From assembly GCF_000832065.1 (NCBI RefSeq), contig NZ_JXQM01000010.1, positions 62,001 through 126,000 on the forward strand: a DNA stretch of 64,000 bases. Reading direction: 5' to 3'. Below, piece by piece: positions 55,601-63,777 of the stretch (position 1 is the stretch's first letter; every line of letters begins with the position of its first letter). Made by a program: the position numbers and the translations under genes. Below the pieces are notes generated by a model that saw nothing but the letters and a program-made list of their open reading frames with translations, had not been told where the DNA came from and made no database searches. Source of the stretch: Nitrosospira sp. NpAV (GTDB lineage Bacteria > Pseudomonadota > Gammaproteobacteria > Burkholderiales > Nitrosomonadaceae).

Positions 55601-58600
55601 TTTTGCTTCGACGGTAATGTTGCGCGTGAGGTCGCCTTTGGTTACCGCCGTGGCGACGTCGGCGATGGCGCGCACCTGATTGGTGAGGTTGGCCGCCAGT
55701 CCATTCACGTTGTCGGTGAGATCTTTCCAGGTACCCGCGGCGCCAGGCACGTTGGCCTGGCCGCCCAGCCTCCCCTCGACTCCCACCTCGCGTGCCACCG
55801 AGGTGACTTGGTCGGCGAATAGTGCCAGCGTATCGGTCATGTTATTGATGGTATCGGCCAGCTCAGCGATCTCGCCCTTGGCTTCCACCGTCAACTTCTT
55901 CTTCAGGTCGCCATTAGCCACCGCCGTCACCACCTTGGCGATGCCGCGCACCTGGCTGGTGAGGTTGGAGGCCATGAAGTTGACATTGTCGGTGAGGTCT
56001 TTCCAGGTACCGGAAACGCCACGTACCGTAGCTTGGCCACCCAGCTTACCATCGGTTCCGACCTCTCGCGCCACCCGGGTAACTTCCGCCGCAAAGCTGT
56101 TGAGCTGATCCACCATCGTATTCACGGTATTTTTCAGGTCGAGAATCTCACCCTTCACATCCACCGTGATTTTCTTGCCCAGATCACCATTGGCAACAGC
56201 AGTGGTCACCTGCGCGATATTGCGCACCTGCGAGGTAAGGTTGGAAGCCATCATGTTGACCGATTCGGTAAGGTCCTTCCAAGTGCCGGCCACCCCCGTA
56301 ACATAGGCCTGGCCGCCGAGCTTGCCATCCATGCCGACTTCGCGCGCCACCCTGGTAACTTCCGAAGCGAACGAACGAAGCTGGTCCACCATGGTATTGA
56401 TGGTTTCTTTCAGTTGCATGAACTCGCCACGCACGTCCACCGTGATCTTTTTGCTAAGATCGCCGTTGGCTACTGCGATGGTCACGTCGGCGATGTTGCG
56501 TACCTGGCCGGTGAGGTTGGAAGCCATGCCGTTTACCGATTCGGTGAGATCCTTCCAGGTGCCGGAAACGCCGCGTACCGTAGCCTGTCCGCCCAGTTTG
56601 CCCTCGGTGCCCACCTCCCGCGCCACGCGTGTCACCTCCGATGCGAAGCTGGAAAGCTGATCCACCATGATATTGATGGTTTCCTTGAGTTGCAGGATTT
56701 CGCCCTTGGCCTCAGCGGTAATCTTCTTGCCGAGGTCCCCATTGGCCACCGCCGTTGTCACATCGGCGATATTGCGCACCTGTGTGGTCAGGTTGGCCGC
56801 CATCATGTTGACCGATTCGGTCAAATCCTTCCAGGTGCCCGCCACCCCCGTGACATAGGCTTGGCCGCCAAGCTTGCCATCCATGCCAACCTCGCGCGCC
56901 ACGCGCGTAACTTCATCAGCAAAGGTTGAAAGCTGGTCCACCATGATGTTGATAGTCGCCTTGAGCTCCAGGATTTCACCCCTCGCATCCACTGTGATCT
57001 TCTTGCTTAGGTCGCCCTGAGCCACCGCCGTCGTCACGTCGGCAATATTGCGCACCTGCGAGGTGAGGTTGGACGCCATGCCGTTCACGCTTTCCGTGAG
57101 ATCTCTCCAAGTGCCAGACACGCCTGCCACCTCCGCCTGCCCACCCAGCTTGCCCTCGGTGCCCACCTCACGCGCCACCCGCGTTACCTCGTCGGCAAAG
57201 GTTGAGAGCTGATCGACCATGATGTTGATGGTTTCCTTGAGTTGCAGGATTTCGCCCTTGGCCTCGGCGGTAATCTTCTTGCCGAGGTCCCCATTGGCCA
57301 CCGCCGTCGTCACCTCAGCAATATTGCGCACCTGTGTGGTCAGGTTGGCCGCCATCATGTTGACCGAGTCGGTCAAGTCCTTCCAGGTGCCGGAAACGCC
57401 CTCGACTTGCCCCTGACCACCCAGTATCCCTTCCGTACCCACCTCGCGCGCCACTCGGGTGACTTCCGAAGCGAAGCTGGAAAGCTGGTCCACCATGGTG
57501 TTGATGGTGGCTTTCAGTTCCAGGATTTCACCTCTGGCATCCACCGTGATCTTCTTGCTGAGATCGCCCTTGGCCACCGCCGTCGTTACGTCGGCGATAT
57601 TGCGCACCTGCCAGGTCAGGTTGGAGGCCATCATGTTTACCGATTCGGTAAGGTCCTTCCAGGTGCCACCCACCCCGGTCACCTCAGCCTGGCCGCCCAG
57701 CTTGCCTTCCGAGCCGACTTCGCGCGCTACTCGCGTCACCTCGGAAGCGAAGCCGGAGAGTTGATCCACCATGATGTTGATGGTTTCCTTGAGTTGCAGG
57801 ATTTCGCCCTTGGCCGCAGCGGTAATTGTCTTGGTCAGGTCGCCGCTGGCCACCGCGGTGGTGACGTAGGCGATGTTCCTTACCTGCGTCGTCAGGTTGG
57901 AGGCCATGCCGTTGACGCTCTCGGTCAGATCTTTCCAGGTGCCGGAAACGCCCGCCACCTCGGCTTGGCCGCCGAGCTTGCCTTCAGTCCCAACCTCGCG
58001 CGCCACGCGTGTCACCTCGGCAGCGAAGGTGGAAAGCTGGTCGACCATGGTATTGACAGTATCCTTGAGTTCCAGAATTTCACCCTTGGCCTCGACCGTA
58101 ATTTGTTTCGAGAGATCGCCCTTGGCCACGGCGGTGGTCACGTCGGCGATATTTCTCACCTGGGTGGTAAGGTTGGCGGCCATGCCGTTAACTGAATCTG
58201 TAAGGTCTTTCCAGGTCCCCGACACATCTGCGACCTCGGCCTGCCCGCCGAGGATGCCGTCGGTGCCGACTTCACGCGCCACCCGCGTTACTTCCGAAGA
58301 AAAAGTACCGAGTCGCGCCACCATGGTATTCACGATTTGTGCCGATTTGAGGAACTGGCCTTGCAACTTGAGACCATCGATCTCCATCGACACGCTTCGC
58401 GACAGATCGCCCTCGGCCACCGCACCCACGACGCGGATCATCTCATTCATGGGACTGACCAGGTCGTCAGCCAGAGCATTGCTGGATTCCACCAATCTTG
58501 CCCAGGATCCCTTCATTGTTGGCAGCACGATACGCTCGCCAACCTTGCCCTGCTTGCCGGCAAGTTGCGCCACACGCTCGAATTCGGCGGTAGTCTCCTG

Positions 58601-58765
58601 CGCCATATCAATAATATCGTTGAGGGTATCCGCAACTTTTCCGGGCAGCCCAATCAGATCGGTTGGCATGCGCACGGTAAAATCGCCTTTGCGGTATGCA
58701 TTAAGAACAGCGATGAGCTGTTTCACATCAAGATCGTCGGGTGATGTTTGCCGCAGTGAGGCCAT
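52685..58765 (-). CDS. Giant soluble hybrid histidine kinase with tandem HAMP units
   Basis: A 2026-residue protein without membrane segments. Order: degenerate HAMP-like head (1-200), nine tandem 92-residue HAMP units (201-1028), a partial tenth (1029-about 1085), GAF (about 1105-1250), a coiled coil, HisKA with H1326 ([12 protein letters not shown]), HATPase_c, a Pro/Ala/Ser linker, then three receivers (about 1632-1755, 1760-1885, 1903-2022). REC3 is typical ([19 protein letters not shown]); REC1 and REC2 carry LDLHL and LDLNL phosphorylation sites. The unit ([29 protein letters not shown]) closely resembles the repeats of fungal group III kinases such as Nik1, osmosensors. It heads the operon with CheR, CheB and a GGDEF-EAL regulator, so it probably senses a cytoplasmic or osmotic cue. 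Confidence 0.93.
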   Translation of the reverse strand: MASLRQTSPDDLDVKQLIAVLNAYRKGDFTVRMPTDLIGLPGKVADTLNDIIDMAQETTAEFERVAQLAGKQGKVGERIVLPTMKGSWARLVESSNALADDLVSPMNEMIRVVGAVAEGDLSRSVSMEIDGLKLQGQFLKSAQIVNTMVARLGTFSSEVTRVAREVGTDGILGGQAEVADVSGTWKDLTDSVNGMAANLTTQVRNIADVTTAVAKGDLSKQITVEAKGEILELKDTVNTMVDQLSTFAAEVTRVAREVGTEGKLGGQAEVAGVSGTWKDLTESVNGMASNLTTQVRNIAYVTTAVASGDLTKTITAAAKGEILQLKETINIMVDQLSGFASEVTRVAREVGSEGKLGGQAEVTGVGGTWKDLTESVNMMASNLTWQVRNIADVTTAVAKGDLSKKITVDARGEILELKATINTMVDQLSSFASEVTRVAREVGTEGILGGQGQVEGVSGTWKDLTDSVNMMAANLTTQVRNIAEVTTAVANGDLGKKITAEAKGEILQLKETINIMVDQLSTFADEVTRVAREVGTEGKLGGQAEVAGVSGTWRDLTESVNGMASNLTSQVRNIADVTTAVAQGDLSKKITVDARGEILELKATINIMVDQLSTFADEVTRVAREVGMDGKLGGQAYVTGVAGTWKDLTESVNMMAANLTTQVRNIADVTTAVANGDLGKKITAEAKGEILQLKETINIMVDQLSSFASEVTRVAREVGTEGKLGGQATVRGVSGTWKDLTESVNGMASNLTGQVRNIADVTIAVANGDLSKKITVDVRGEFMQLKETINTMVDQLRSFASEVTRVAREVGMDGKLGGQAYVTGVAGTWKDLTESVNMMASNLTSQVRNIAQVTTAVANGDLGKKITVDVKGEILDLKNTVNTMVDQLNSFAAEVTRVAREVGTDGKLGGQATVRGVSGTWKDLTDNVNFMASNLTSQVRGIAKVVTAVANGDLKKKLTVEAKGEIAELADTINNMTDTLALFADQVTSVAREVGVEGRLGGQANVPGAAGTWKDLTDNVNGLAANLTNQVRAIADVATAVTKGDLTRNITVEAKGEVADLKDNVNEMIRNLRETTRQNSEQDWLKTNLAKFTRLLQGQRDLTAVSKMVLSELAPLINGQHGVFYVLDETVPENPRLKLLSTYAFKERKNLSNEWKLGEGIVGQCAFEKQRILLTNVPPDYIEITSGLGEAKPQSIVVLPVIFENKVKAVIEIASFTQFSAIHQNFLDQLSESIGIVLNTIEANMRTEELLKQSQSLASELGSQQEELRQTNEELEEKANLLEEQKLEVERKNREVETAKMLMEEKAEQLTLTSKYKSEFLSNMSHELRTPLNSLLILAQQLADNPQHNLNEKQVEYAKTIQGSGKDLLTLINEILDLSKIESGTVTLDMADVLFNRVRDQVERTFRHVANNRNLDFAIELAPDLPGSIYTDENRLQQVLKNLLSNSFKFTEKGTVIMRVAPVDSGWSVGHPTLDQAEQVIGFYITDTGIGVLAAKQKIIFEAFQQADAGTARKYGGTGLGLSISREIARLLGGELQLAFSEHGKGSTFVMYLPLHGPEPGQSGDGMSSGSARNFAIEAPIPLSGADEAESAAPSASRSSIPAAGKRAPARPSEEIAAKKPPSSQVADDRASIQPGERTLLIIEDDARFADILLQAAREKGFKGVVATLGGEGYELAEKFKPTAITLDLHLTDMDGWVLLEKLKRNPGTRHIPVEIISVDDNRSRGLRYGAYEYLVKPATLEAVQKALTDLRKFAELGIGDLLIADGNEAQRKNIIALIGNNDVRIKAVATGKEALLALKKKRYDCIVLDLNLPDMGVGELIEMIQGNALTREVPVIVYGAEEPQKKDQEHLKSLALKGIVKEVRSPERLLDETSLFLHRVVAKLPENRRKMLEKLYVGSDSLTGKKVLVVDDDVRNIFALTAALEHNKLEVFSAENGKSAIELLKKNPEVNIVLMDIMMPEMDGFETMRQIRKIKKFESLPMIALTAKAMKGDREKCIEAGASDYVSKPVDVDQLLSLMRVWLYR
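55682..58165 (-). repeat. Nine in-frame tandem repeats of 276 bp
   Basis: Nine consecutive units of exactly 92 codons inside the hybrid kinase gene, with no length change between units. Each begins QVRNIA-VTTAVA and ends MA[SA]NLT. Units differ mainly at a few positions, for example NMMA versus NGMA, and AEAKGE versus VDARGE. The opposite strand stays open in several frames because of the repetition, which produces spurious long frames there. Confidence 0.92.
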
Positions 58766-58966
58766 GATTCCTCCTATGTTAATTGCTCAAGTGTCCCGGT
58801 AGCGGCTATGTGTCCACAAATATCGTTCACTATCTTTAACTGGGTTATGTTGCCATTTTTAAATGCATTTGCGATGACATGAAATACCAGTGCAGCGCGT
58901 CAGCTCTTATAGGCTCAGACTCGCCATGGCATAGGCGTAGGCCCGCTAATAAAATAGGGGCAGGGC

Positions 58967-59019
58967 ATTACATCATGTAATGACATTTACAAATAGCTGT
59001 AAAATGTTACAGGGGGTGA
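58967..59019. promoter_or_regulatory. Cluster of TTACA/TGTAA palindromes upstream of the hybrid kinase
   Basis: Three palindromes lie side by side: ATTACAT-c-ATGTAAT (58967-58981), TTTACA-aatagc-TGTAAA (58986-59003) and CTGTAA-aatg-TTACAG (58997-59012). The last is followed by five G and is part of the 27-mer shared with 2908-2934. The position, 200-255 bases before the ATG, suits an activator or repressor array. Confidence 0.6.
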
Positions 59020-59552
59020 ACCGATGGGAAGAAATCCCTCTTTTCATAAAGTAAGCCGAGCAACATCAAATCGGAAATTCGCTGTAAATTCCCTTCGGCC
59101 TGATCGGTAATAGATGGGGTTTAACCGGTGAGAGCGGGATCCTGTGGCGTTATCGCAGGGTACCGGAGTTCGAGATCAGGTTTCCCCCACCTGCGATTGC
59201 CTTGGAGCCGCTGCTTCGAAAGTGACATCATCCTGCTCTGCATACGGTATCTTTCTTTCGGAAATAGAGATGACCCCTGCTATCACGCCAAGACAAGCGG
59301 TACAAGCGGGTTAAGGATCAGGTTTCGATTTCGAATTCGTGTGGCTTTAGTTATCCCCCTGGAGTCCCTCTCCCGCAGAGGTTCGCAGCGCATTGTGCAC
59401 TTAATCCTTCATTTCCTGCTCACGGTGGTTAATTTCCACGTGCTCCTTATCCATAAAAGAGATAAGCAAATGAAATGTTATTGGTTCCCTGTAAAAGGCG
59501 GAGCTGATAACTTTAACACTGTGGTTATCTTCTCCTTTTTGTTTCAATTCGT
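59020..59552. other. Intergenic region upstream of an orphan terminator
   Basis: I see no supported gene. Frames across this stretch lack ribosome binding sites and protein-like composition. A transcript reading rightwards into the terminator at 59553 would be non-coding; a start for it could not be placed by eye. Confidence 0.35.
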
Positions 59553-59583
59553 GGCGCCAGCCGTTGGCTGGCGCCCTTTTTTT
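59553..59583 (+). terminator. Strong intrinsic terminator without an upstream gene
   Basis: GGCGCCAGCC (59553-59562) pairs perfectly with GGCTGGCGCC (59566-59575) around a 3-base loop, followed by C and seven T. It is an ideal Rho-independent terminator on the plus strand. The nearest gene upstream on that strand is over 10 kb away, so it points to a small RNA or protects the encapsulin promoter from readthrough. Confidence 0.8.
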
Positions 59584-59704
59584 CTCCAGAGGCCATACAA
59601 ACCTGAAAACCTGATCCTTTCCACCGATGGATACATCGAATCTTTTTTTCATCCAGAAAAACGATATCAATATCTGCATGGAGAAATTCAAAAATAAAAA
59701 ATCC

Positions 59705-59750
59705 ATATAATAATTTAATATAAGCTAATTATAATTTGTTATATATAATA
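59705..59750 (+). promoter_or_regulatory. AT-rich promoter region of the encapsulin operon
   Basis: Almost pure A/T with three TATAAT hexamers (59706-59711, 59730-59735, 59744-59749) and no good -35 element at the right distance from any of them. Such an AT-rich activator-dependent layout is typical of CysB-type LysR control, and a cysB gene closes this cluster. The link is inference. Confidence 0.5.
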
Positions 59751-59812
59751 GGCCGGCAGCATCCCCTCAATTCACTTCAATATTGCTCAGATACTTAACC
59801 AAGGAGAATGAA

Positions 59813-60730
59813 ATGGCGGATATCCACCAAGGACACACAGCACTGGGAGACGTGGCGGCACGCACGCTTGCCAATGCCACTAAAACCGTTCCTCAGCTGC
59901 GGCTTATCACCCCGCGCTGGCTTGTTCACCTGCTGCACTGGGTGCCGGTCGAGGCTGGTATTTACCGTGTAAACAAGGTAAAGGACCCCGATAAGATTGC
60001 AGTGGATTGTTCCAACAAGGATGAACGTGAACTGCCCAATACTTTCGTGGATTACGAGGAATGGGGGCGGGAATATGTGTTGAGCGCGGTCAATACCGTG
60101 GTGGACGTACATACTCGCGTTTCCGATCTCTATAGCAGCCCGCACAACCAGATTCACGAGCAGGTTCGCCTGACCATTGAAATAGTGAAGGAACGCCAGG
60201 AAAGGGAGCTGTTGAATAACAAGGAATATGGTTTGCTCAATAATGTAAATGACTTCATGAGAATAAAAACGCGGTCGGGTGCGCCCACTCCGGATGACCT
60301 GGACGAACTGATTGCACGCGTCTGGAAAGAGCCCGGTTTCTTTCTGGCACACCCCCAGGCAATCGCCGCATTTGGACGCGAATGTACGCGCCGTGGCGTA
60401 CCGCCTCCAACCATAACCTTGTTTGGTTCACAATTTCTGACTTGGCGTGGACTCCCGCTCATTCCCTGCGACAAGATTGATGTGGTCAAGGGCAAGACTT
60501 CCATCCTGTTGCTGCGCACTGGAGAAAGCCGTCAGGGCGTTGTCGGACTGTACCAGCCCGGTTTGGCTGGCGAACAAGGCATGGGGCTCTCGGTGCGTTT
60601 CATGGGCATCAATCATCAAGCCATTGCCTCCTACCTGGTATCTCTGTATTGCTCACTGGCGGTATTGACCGAAGATGCGGTTGGCATACTTGAGAATGTC
60701 GATGTAGGCAAATATCATGAGTACAAGTAA
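59813..60730 (+). CDS. Family 2A encapsulin shell protein
   Basis: A 305-residue HK97-fold shell protein. ATG 59813 follows AAGGAGAATGAA; the N terminus MADIHQGHTALGDVAARTLANATKT and the segment LVHLLHWVPVEAGIYRVNKV are hallmarks of the SrpI-like family 2A. There is no cyclic-nucleotide-binding insertion, which separates 2A from 2B. Established work on SrpI (Synechococcus) shows such shells self-assemble and enclose a cysteine desulfurase, with expression raised on sulfur starvation. The gene overlaps the desulfurase start by 14 bases, so shell and cargo are translated together. Confidence 0.94.
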   Translation: MADIHQGHTALGDVAARTLANATKTVPQLRLITPRWLVHLLHWVPVEAGIYRVNKVKDPDKIAVDCSNKDERELPNTFVDYEEWGREYVLSAVNTVVDVHTRVSDLYSSPHNQIHEQVRLTIEIVKERQERELLNNKEYGLLNNVNDFMRIKTRSGAPTPDDLDELIARVWKEPGFFLAHPQAIAAFGRECTRRGVPPPTITLFGSQFLTWRGLPLIPCDKIDVVKGKTSILLLRTGESRQGVVGLYQPGLAGEQGMGLSVRFMGINHQAIASYLVSLYCSLAVLTEDAVGILENVDVGKYHEYK

Positions 60731-62597
60731 TCGATCAGGCCTGGGTGAGACTTTGGGCGGTACGTCCGGCAGCCTTCCCGATATCGGGGAATTAACGCGC
60801 ATGGTGAATGAAATGTTTGCCACTCCGCCAGGCATGGAACGCGCTTCCGCAAGCCCTTCCGATATTTCTTTCGGAACGGGTGCCAGATTTCCCGCCGGGT
60901 ATTCTCCCAAGTTCCCCTACGAGTTTCCTTATTCAGCCGCCGCCGCGCCACATCCGCGATCCATGGCACCCTCCGAGGCTCCTGCGTCGGCTCCTTATGG
61001 AGTTCCAGGTTCGGCCGCAACCACGCCAGACCCGAAATCCGTGCTACCCTCGACGGCGCCTTTGGGGTCTTACTATACTGTTCCCTACTCGGCAGGGGCG
61101 GCTCAGGCTCTGAAGATTCCGGCACTTGGCGCAGATCTCCCCTACGCCGATACATTTACCGCATTTTCGCTGCCACCTCCCCCGGAACTGGAGGCCCCAT
61201 CCGCTTTCCTGCCATCCGGCAAACCGGGCATAAACGCCGCTTCATCAGCTGGTACGGGCGCTTTTCCCATCGGCCAGGCTGGCGGCCCGGCATTTTACTT
61301 CCTTGATGAGGCCGTGCCATTTGGCAGTGGCGCCCGTGAGAGGCAAATACCGTCGATTGCATCGACACATCCTGCATTTGATGCCAATGCCGTGCGGCGC
61401 GACTTTCCCATCCTAAAGGAACGGGTGCACGGCCGCCCGCTAATCTGGCTGGATAATGCCGCCACCACGCAGAAACCCCAATCTGTCATCGACCGTCTCG
61501 CCTATTTCTACCAGCACGAAAACTCCAATATCCACCGCGCAGCGCACGAACTTGCGGCGCGCGCCACCGATGCTTATGAGGAGTCACGCGGGAAGGTACG
61601 CCGCTTTCTCAATGCCCCGTCCGCCGATGAAATCATTTTCCTCAGGGGCACGACCGAAGCAATCAATCTTGTTGCGCAGAGCTGGGGCCGGCAAAATGTC
61701 AACGAAGGGGACGAAGTCGTCATCACCTGGCTGGAACACCATGCCAATATCGTGCCCTGGCAGCAGCTATGCAACGAAAAGGGTGCGAAACTGCGCGTAG
61801 CGCCGGTGGACGACGATGGCCAGATATTGCTCGACGAATATCAGAAGTTGCTTGGTTCGCGTACCAAGCTCGTATCGTTCTCGCACGTCTCCAACGCGCT
61901 AGGCACCATCACGCCGGCGCGCCAGATGATTGAAATGGCGCATCGCGTGGGTGCTCGCGTACTGGTGGATGGTGCGCAGTCGGTCTCGCATATGCGGGTG
62001 GATGTGCAGCAACTCGATTGCGACTGGTTCGTTTTCTCGGGTCACAAGGTATTCGGTCCCACTGGCATCGGTGCCCTGTTTGGCAAGGCTGAACTGCTCA
62101 ATACCTCTCCTCCCTGGCAAGGCGGCGGCAATATGATCCAGAATGTCACCTTCGAGAAAACGGCATATAATCCCGCGCCGGCGCGTTTCGAGGCTGGCAC
62201 GGGCAATATCGCCGACGCGGTGGGACTTGGCGCCGCGATCGACTATGTGGAACGCGTTGGTATCGACAACATAAGCCGCTACGAGCATGACCTGATGACC
62301 TATGCAACGCGGGGTCTCAATACCGTCCCTGGTTTGCGGCTTATCGGCACCGCGCCGGACAAGGCGGGAGTATTGTCGTTCGTGCTGAAGGGCTTCGCTA
62401 CTGAAGAGGTCGGCGAGGCCCTGAACCGGGAAGGTATCGCGGTGCGTGCCGGTCACCACTGCGCGCAGCCTATCCTGCGGCGTTTTGGCTATGAAACCAC
62501 GGTACGCCCGTCATTGGCGTTGTACAATACCTGTGCGGATGTCGATACACTGGTCACGGCACTACGCCGGCTGCAGGGCGGCCGCTATAATTATTGA
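60717..62597 (+). CDS. Encapsulated cysteine desulfurase with disordered cargo extension
   Basis: A 626-residue PLP enzyme. The last 400 residues form a SufS-type (type II) cysteine desulfurase: PLP lysine K444 in FSGHKVFGPTG and catalytic C582 in RAGHHCAQP, both intact. It takes sulfur from cysteine as persulfide, leaving alanine. The first 219 residues are a low-complexity Pro/Ala/Ser/Gly extension with a conserved-looking helix (LPDIGELTRMVNEMF, about residues 18-33) and repeated F/YP-type motifs. In family 2A systems this extension loads the enzyme into the shell. No serine acetyltransferase or rhodanese follows, unlike some relatives. Confidence 0.94.
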   Translation: MSTSNRSGLGETLGGTSGSLPDIGELTRMVNEMFATPPGMERASASPSDISFGTGARFPAGYSPKFPYEFPYSAAAAPHPRSMAPSEAPASAPYGVPGSAATTPDPKSVLPSTAPLGSYYTVPYSAGAAQALKIPALGADLPYADTFTAFSLPPPPELEAPSAFLPSGKPGINAASSAGTGAFPIGQAGGPAFYFLDEAVPFGSGARERQIPSIASTHPAFDANAVRRDFPILKERVHGRPLIWLDNAATTQKPQSVIDRLAYFYQHENSNIHRAAHELAARATDAYEESRGKVRRFLNAPSADEIIFLRGTTEAINLVAQSWGRQNVNEGDEVVITWLEHHANIVPWQQLCNEKGAKLRVAPVDDDGQILLDEYQKLLGSRTKLVSFSHVSNALGTITPARQMIEMAHRVGARVLVDGAQSVSHMRVDVQQLDCDWFVFSGHKVFGPTGIGALFGKAELLNTSPPWQGGGNMIQNVTFEKTAYNPAPARFEAGTGNIADAVGLGAAIDYVERVGIDNISRYEHDLMTYATRGLNTVPGLRLIGTAPDKAGVLSFVLKGFATEEVGEALNREGIAVRAGHHCAQPILRRFGYETTVRPSLALYNTCADVDTLVTALRRLQGGRYNY

Positions 62598-62626
62598 AAT
62601 AGCGGGTATTCAGTGAAGGAGATGAA

Positions 62627-62663
62627 GCCTGCCTGTGTCGGATGGTATGGGCAGGCCTCCTTT
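62627..62663 (+). terminator. Hairpin after the desulfurase gene
   Basis: GCCTGCC (62627-62633) pairs with GGCAGGC (62650-62656), followed by CTCCTTTC. It is a modest terminator 30 bases after the stop, suggesting that cysB has its own promoter. Confidence 0.55.
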
Positions 62664-62695
62664 CTCGTACATTCCGAGCATCCAGCACAAAATAA

Positions 62696-62765
62696 ATCCG
62701 GATAATCCGTAAGGATGCAAGCAATCGCGCGGGCTCGGAGAACCGTCTAATGGATTATCCGGGAT
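62696..62765. repeat. Imperfect inverted repeat containing an R2 copy
   Basis: ATCCGGATAATCC (62696-62708) is complementary, apart from one inserted base, to GGATTATCCGGGAT (62752-62765). The right half (62731-62763, minus orientation) is the R2 repeat also found at 9700 and 14883. It ends 20 bases before the cysB start codon, in the cysB leader. Confidence 0.5.
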
Positions 62766-62785
62766 AACATGAATTTATAGACCCC

Positions 62786-63730
62786 ATGAACTTTCAGCAA
62801 CTACGCATCATCCACGAAACGGTCCGGCAGAACTATAACCTCACTGAAGCGGCAAATGCCTTGTTTACGTCGCAGTCGGGTGTCAGCAAGCACATAAAAG
62901 ATCTGGAAGATGAATTAGGCATCGAATTGTTCGTGCGCAAGGGCAAACGGCTGCTCGGATTGACTGACCCCGGCAAGGAACTGGTGGAAATCGTCGAGCG
63001 CATCCTGCTGGATGCGAAAAACGTCAAACGCCTGGCGGAACAATTCAGCAATAAGGACCAGGGACGGCTGACTATCGCGACTACCCATACACAGGCGCGG
63101 TATGCATTGCCTTCCGTGGTGACGCAATTCAAGAAGGCATTTCCCAACGTTCACCTTATCCTGCATCAGTCCAGCCCCGATGAGATTGTATCGATGCTGC
63201 TCGATGGCGTCGCGGATATCGGCATCGCCACTGAAGCATTGGAGAGCGTGGTGGAGCTGGCGTCATTTCCCTATTACTCCTGGCATCATGCGGTCATTGT
63301 ACCGCCCGGTCATCCACTCGAATTGGTACATCCGCTAACGCTTGAAGCGATTGCCGAATTTCCAGTCATTACTTATCATGAAGGTTTCACCGGGCGGTCA
63401 GGAATTGACGAGACTTTCGCAAAGGCGGGAATCGTACTCGATATCGCGATGTCGGCCCTGGACGCCGATGTCATCAAAACCTACGTCGAACTCGGATTGG
63501 GGGTGGGTCTCGTGGCTTCGATGGCGTTCAACCCGACACGCGATATACGGCTCCACCTGCTCGACAGTTCGCACCTGTTCCAGAAAAATACCACGAATAT
63601 CTCTATCAGGCGCGGCCACTATCTACGCGGATACGCTTACCGCTTCATCGAGCTTTGCCTGCCATCACTAAGCGAGGCAGCAATCCGTTCCGGCGTCAAA
63701 CCGGAGGTGGATATGGAACTGGATGACTGA
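62786..63730 (+). CDS. cysB: CysB-type LysR regulator of sulfur assimilation
   Basis: A 314-residue LysR-family regulator. The N-terminal HTH reads MNFQQLRIIHETVRQNYNLTEAA, then SQSGVSKHIKDLEDELGIELFVRKGKRL, near-identical in style to CysB/Cbl. The ligand domain includes IATTHTQARYALP, which forms the sulfate/acetylserine site in CysB. It activates cysteine-biosynthesis genes when sulfur is short, with O- or N-acetylserine as inducer. It lies 188 bases after the desulfurase gene on the same strand, which suggests it controls the encapsulin operon. Confidence 0.93.
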   Translation: MNFQQLRIIHETVRQNYNLTEAANALFTSQSGVSKHIKDLEDELGIELFVRKGKRLLGLTDPGKELVEIVERILLDAKNVKRLAEQFSNKDQGRLTIATTHTQARYALPSVVTQFKKAFPNVHLILHQSSPDEIVSMLLDGVADIGIATEALESVVELASFPYYSWHHAVIVPPGHPLELVHPLTLEAIAEFPVITYHEGFTGRSGIDETFAKAGIVLDIAMSALDADVIKTYVELGLGVGLVASMAFNPTRDIRLHLLDSSHLFQKNTTNISIRRGHYLRGYAYRFIELCLPSLSEAAIRSGVKPEVDMELDD

Positions 63731-63777
63731 ATCCGGATGAGTACGGTAGTTGGTCAGTCAGTGGCTGTTCAGAAGCG

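Noticed and set aside
55400-58802. Several plus-strand open frames of 60-317 codons opposite the hybrid kinase
   Set aside because: They mirror the in-frame 276-bp repeats of the minus-strand gene and have no ribosome binding sites or recognisable domains.
59128-59697. 189-codon plus-strand frame upstream of the encapsulin gene
   Set aside because: It runs through a strong intrinsic terminator and its T tract, has low-complexity composition and no family match by eye.
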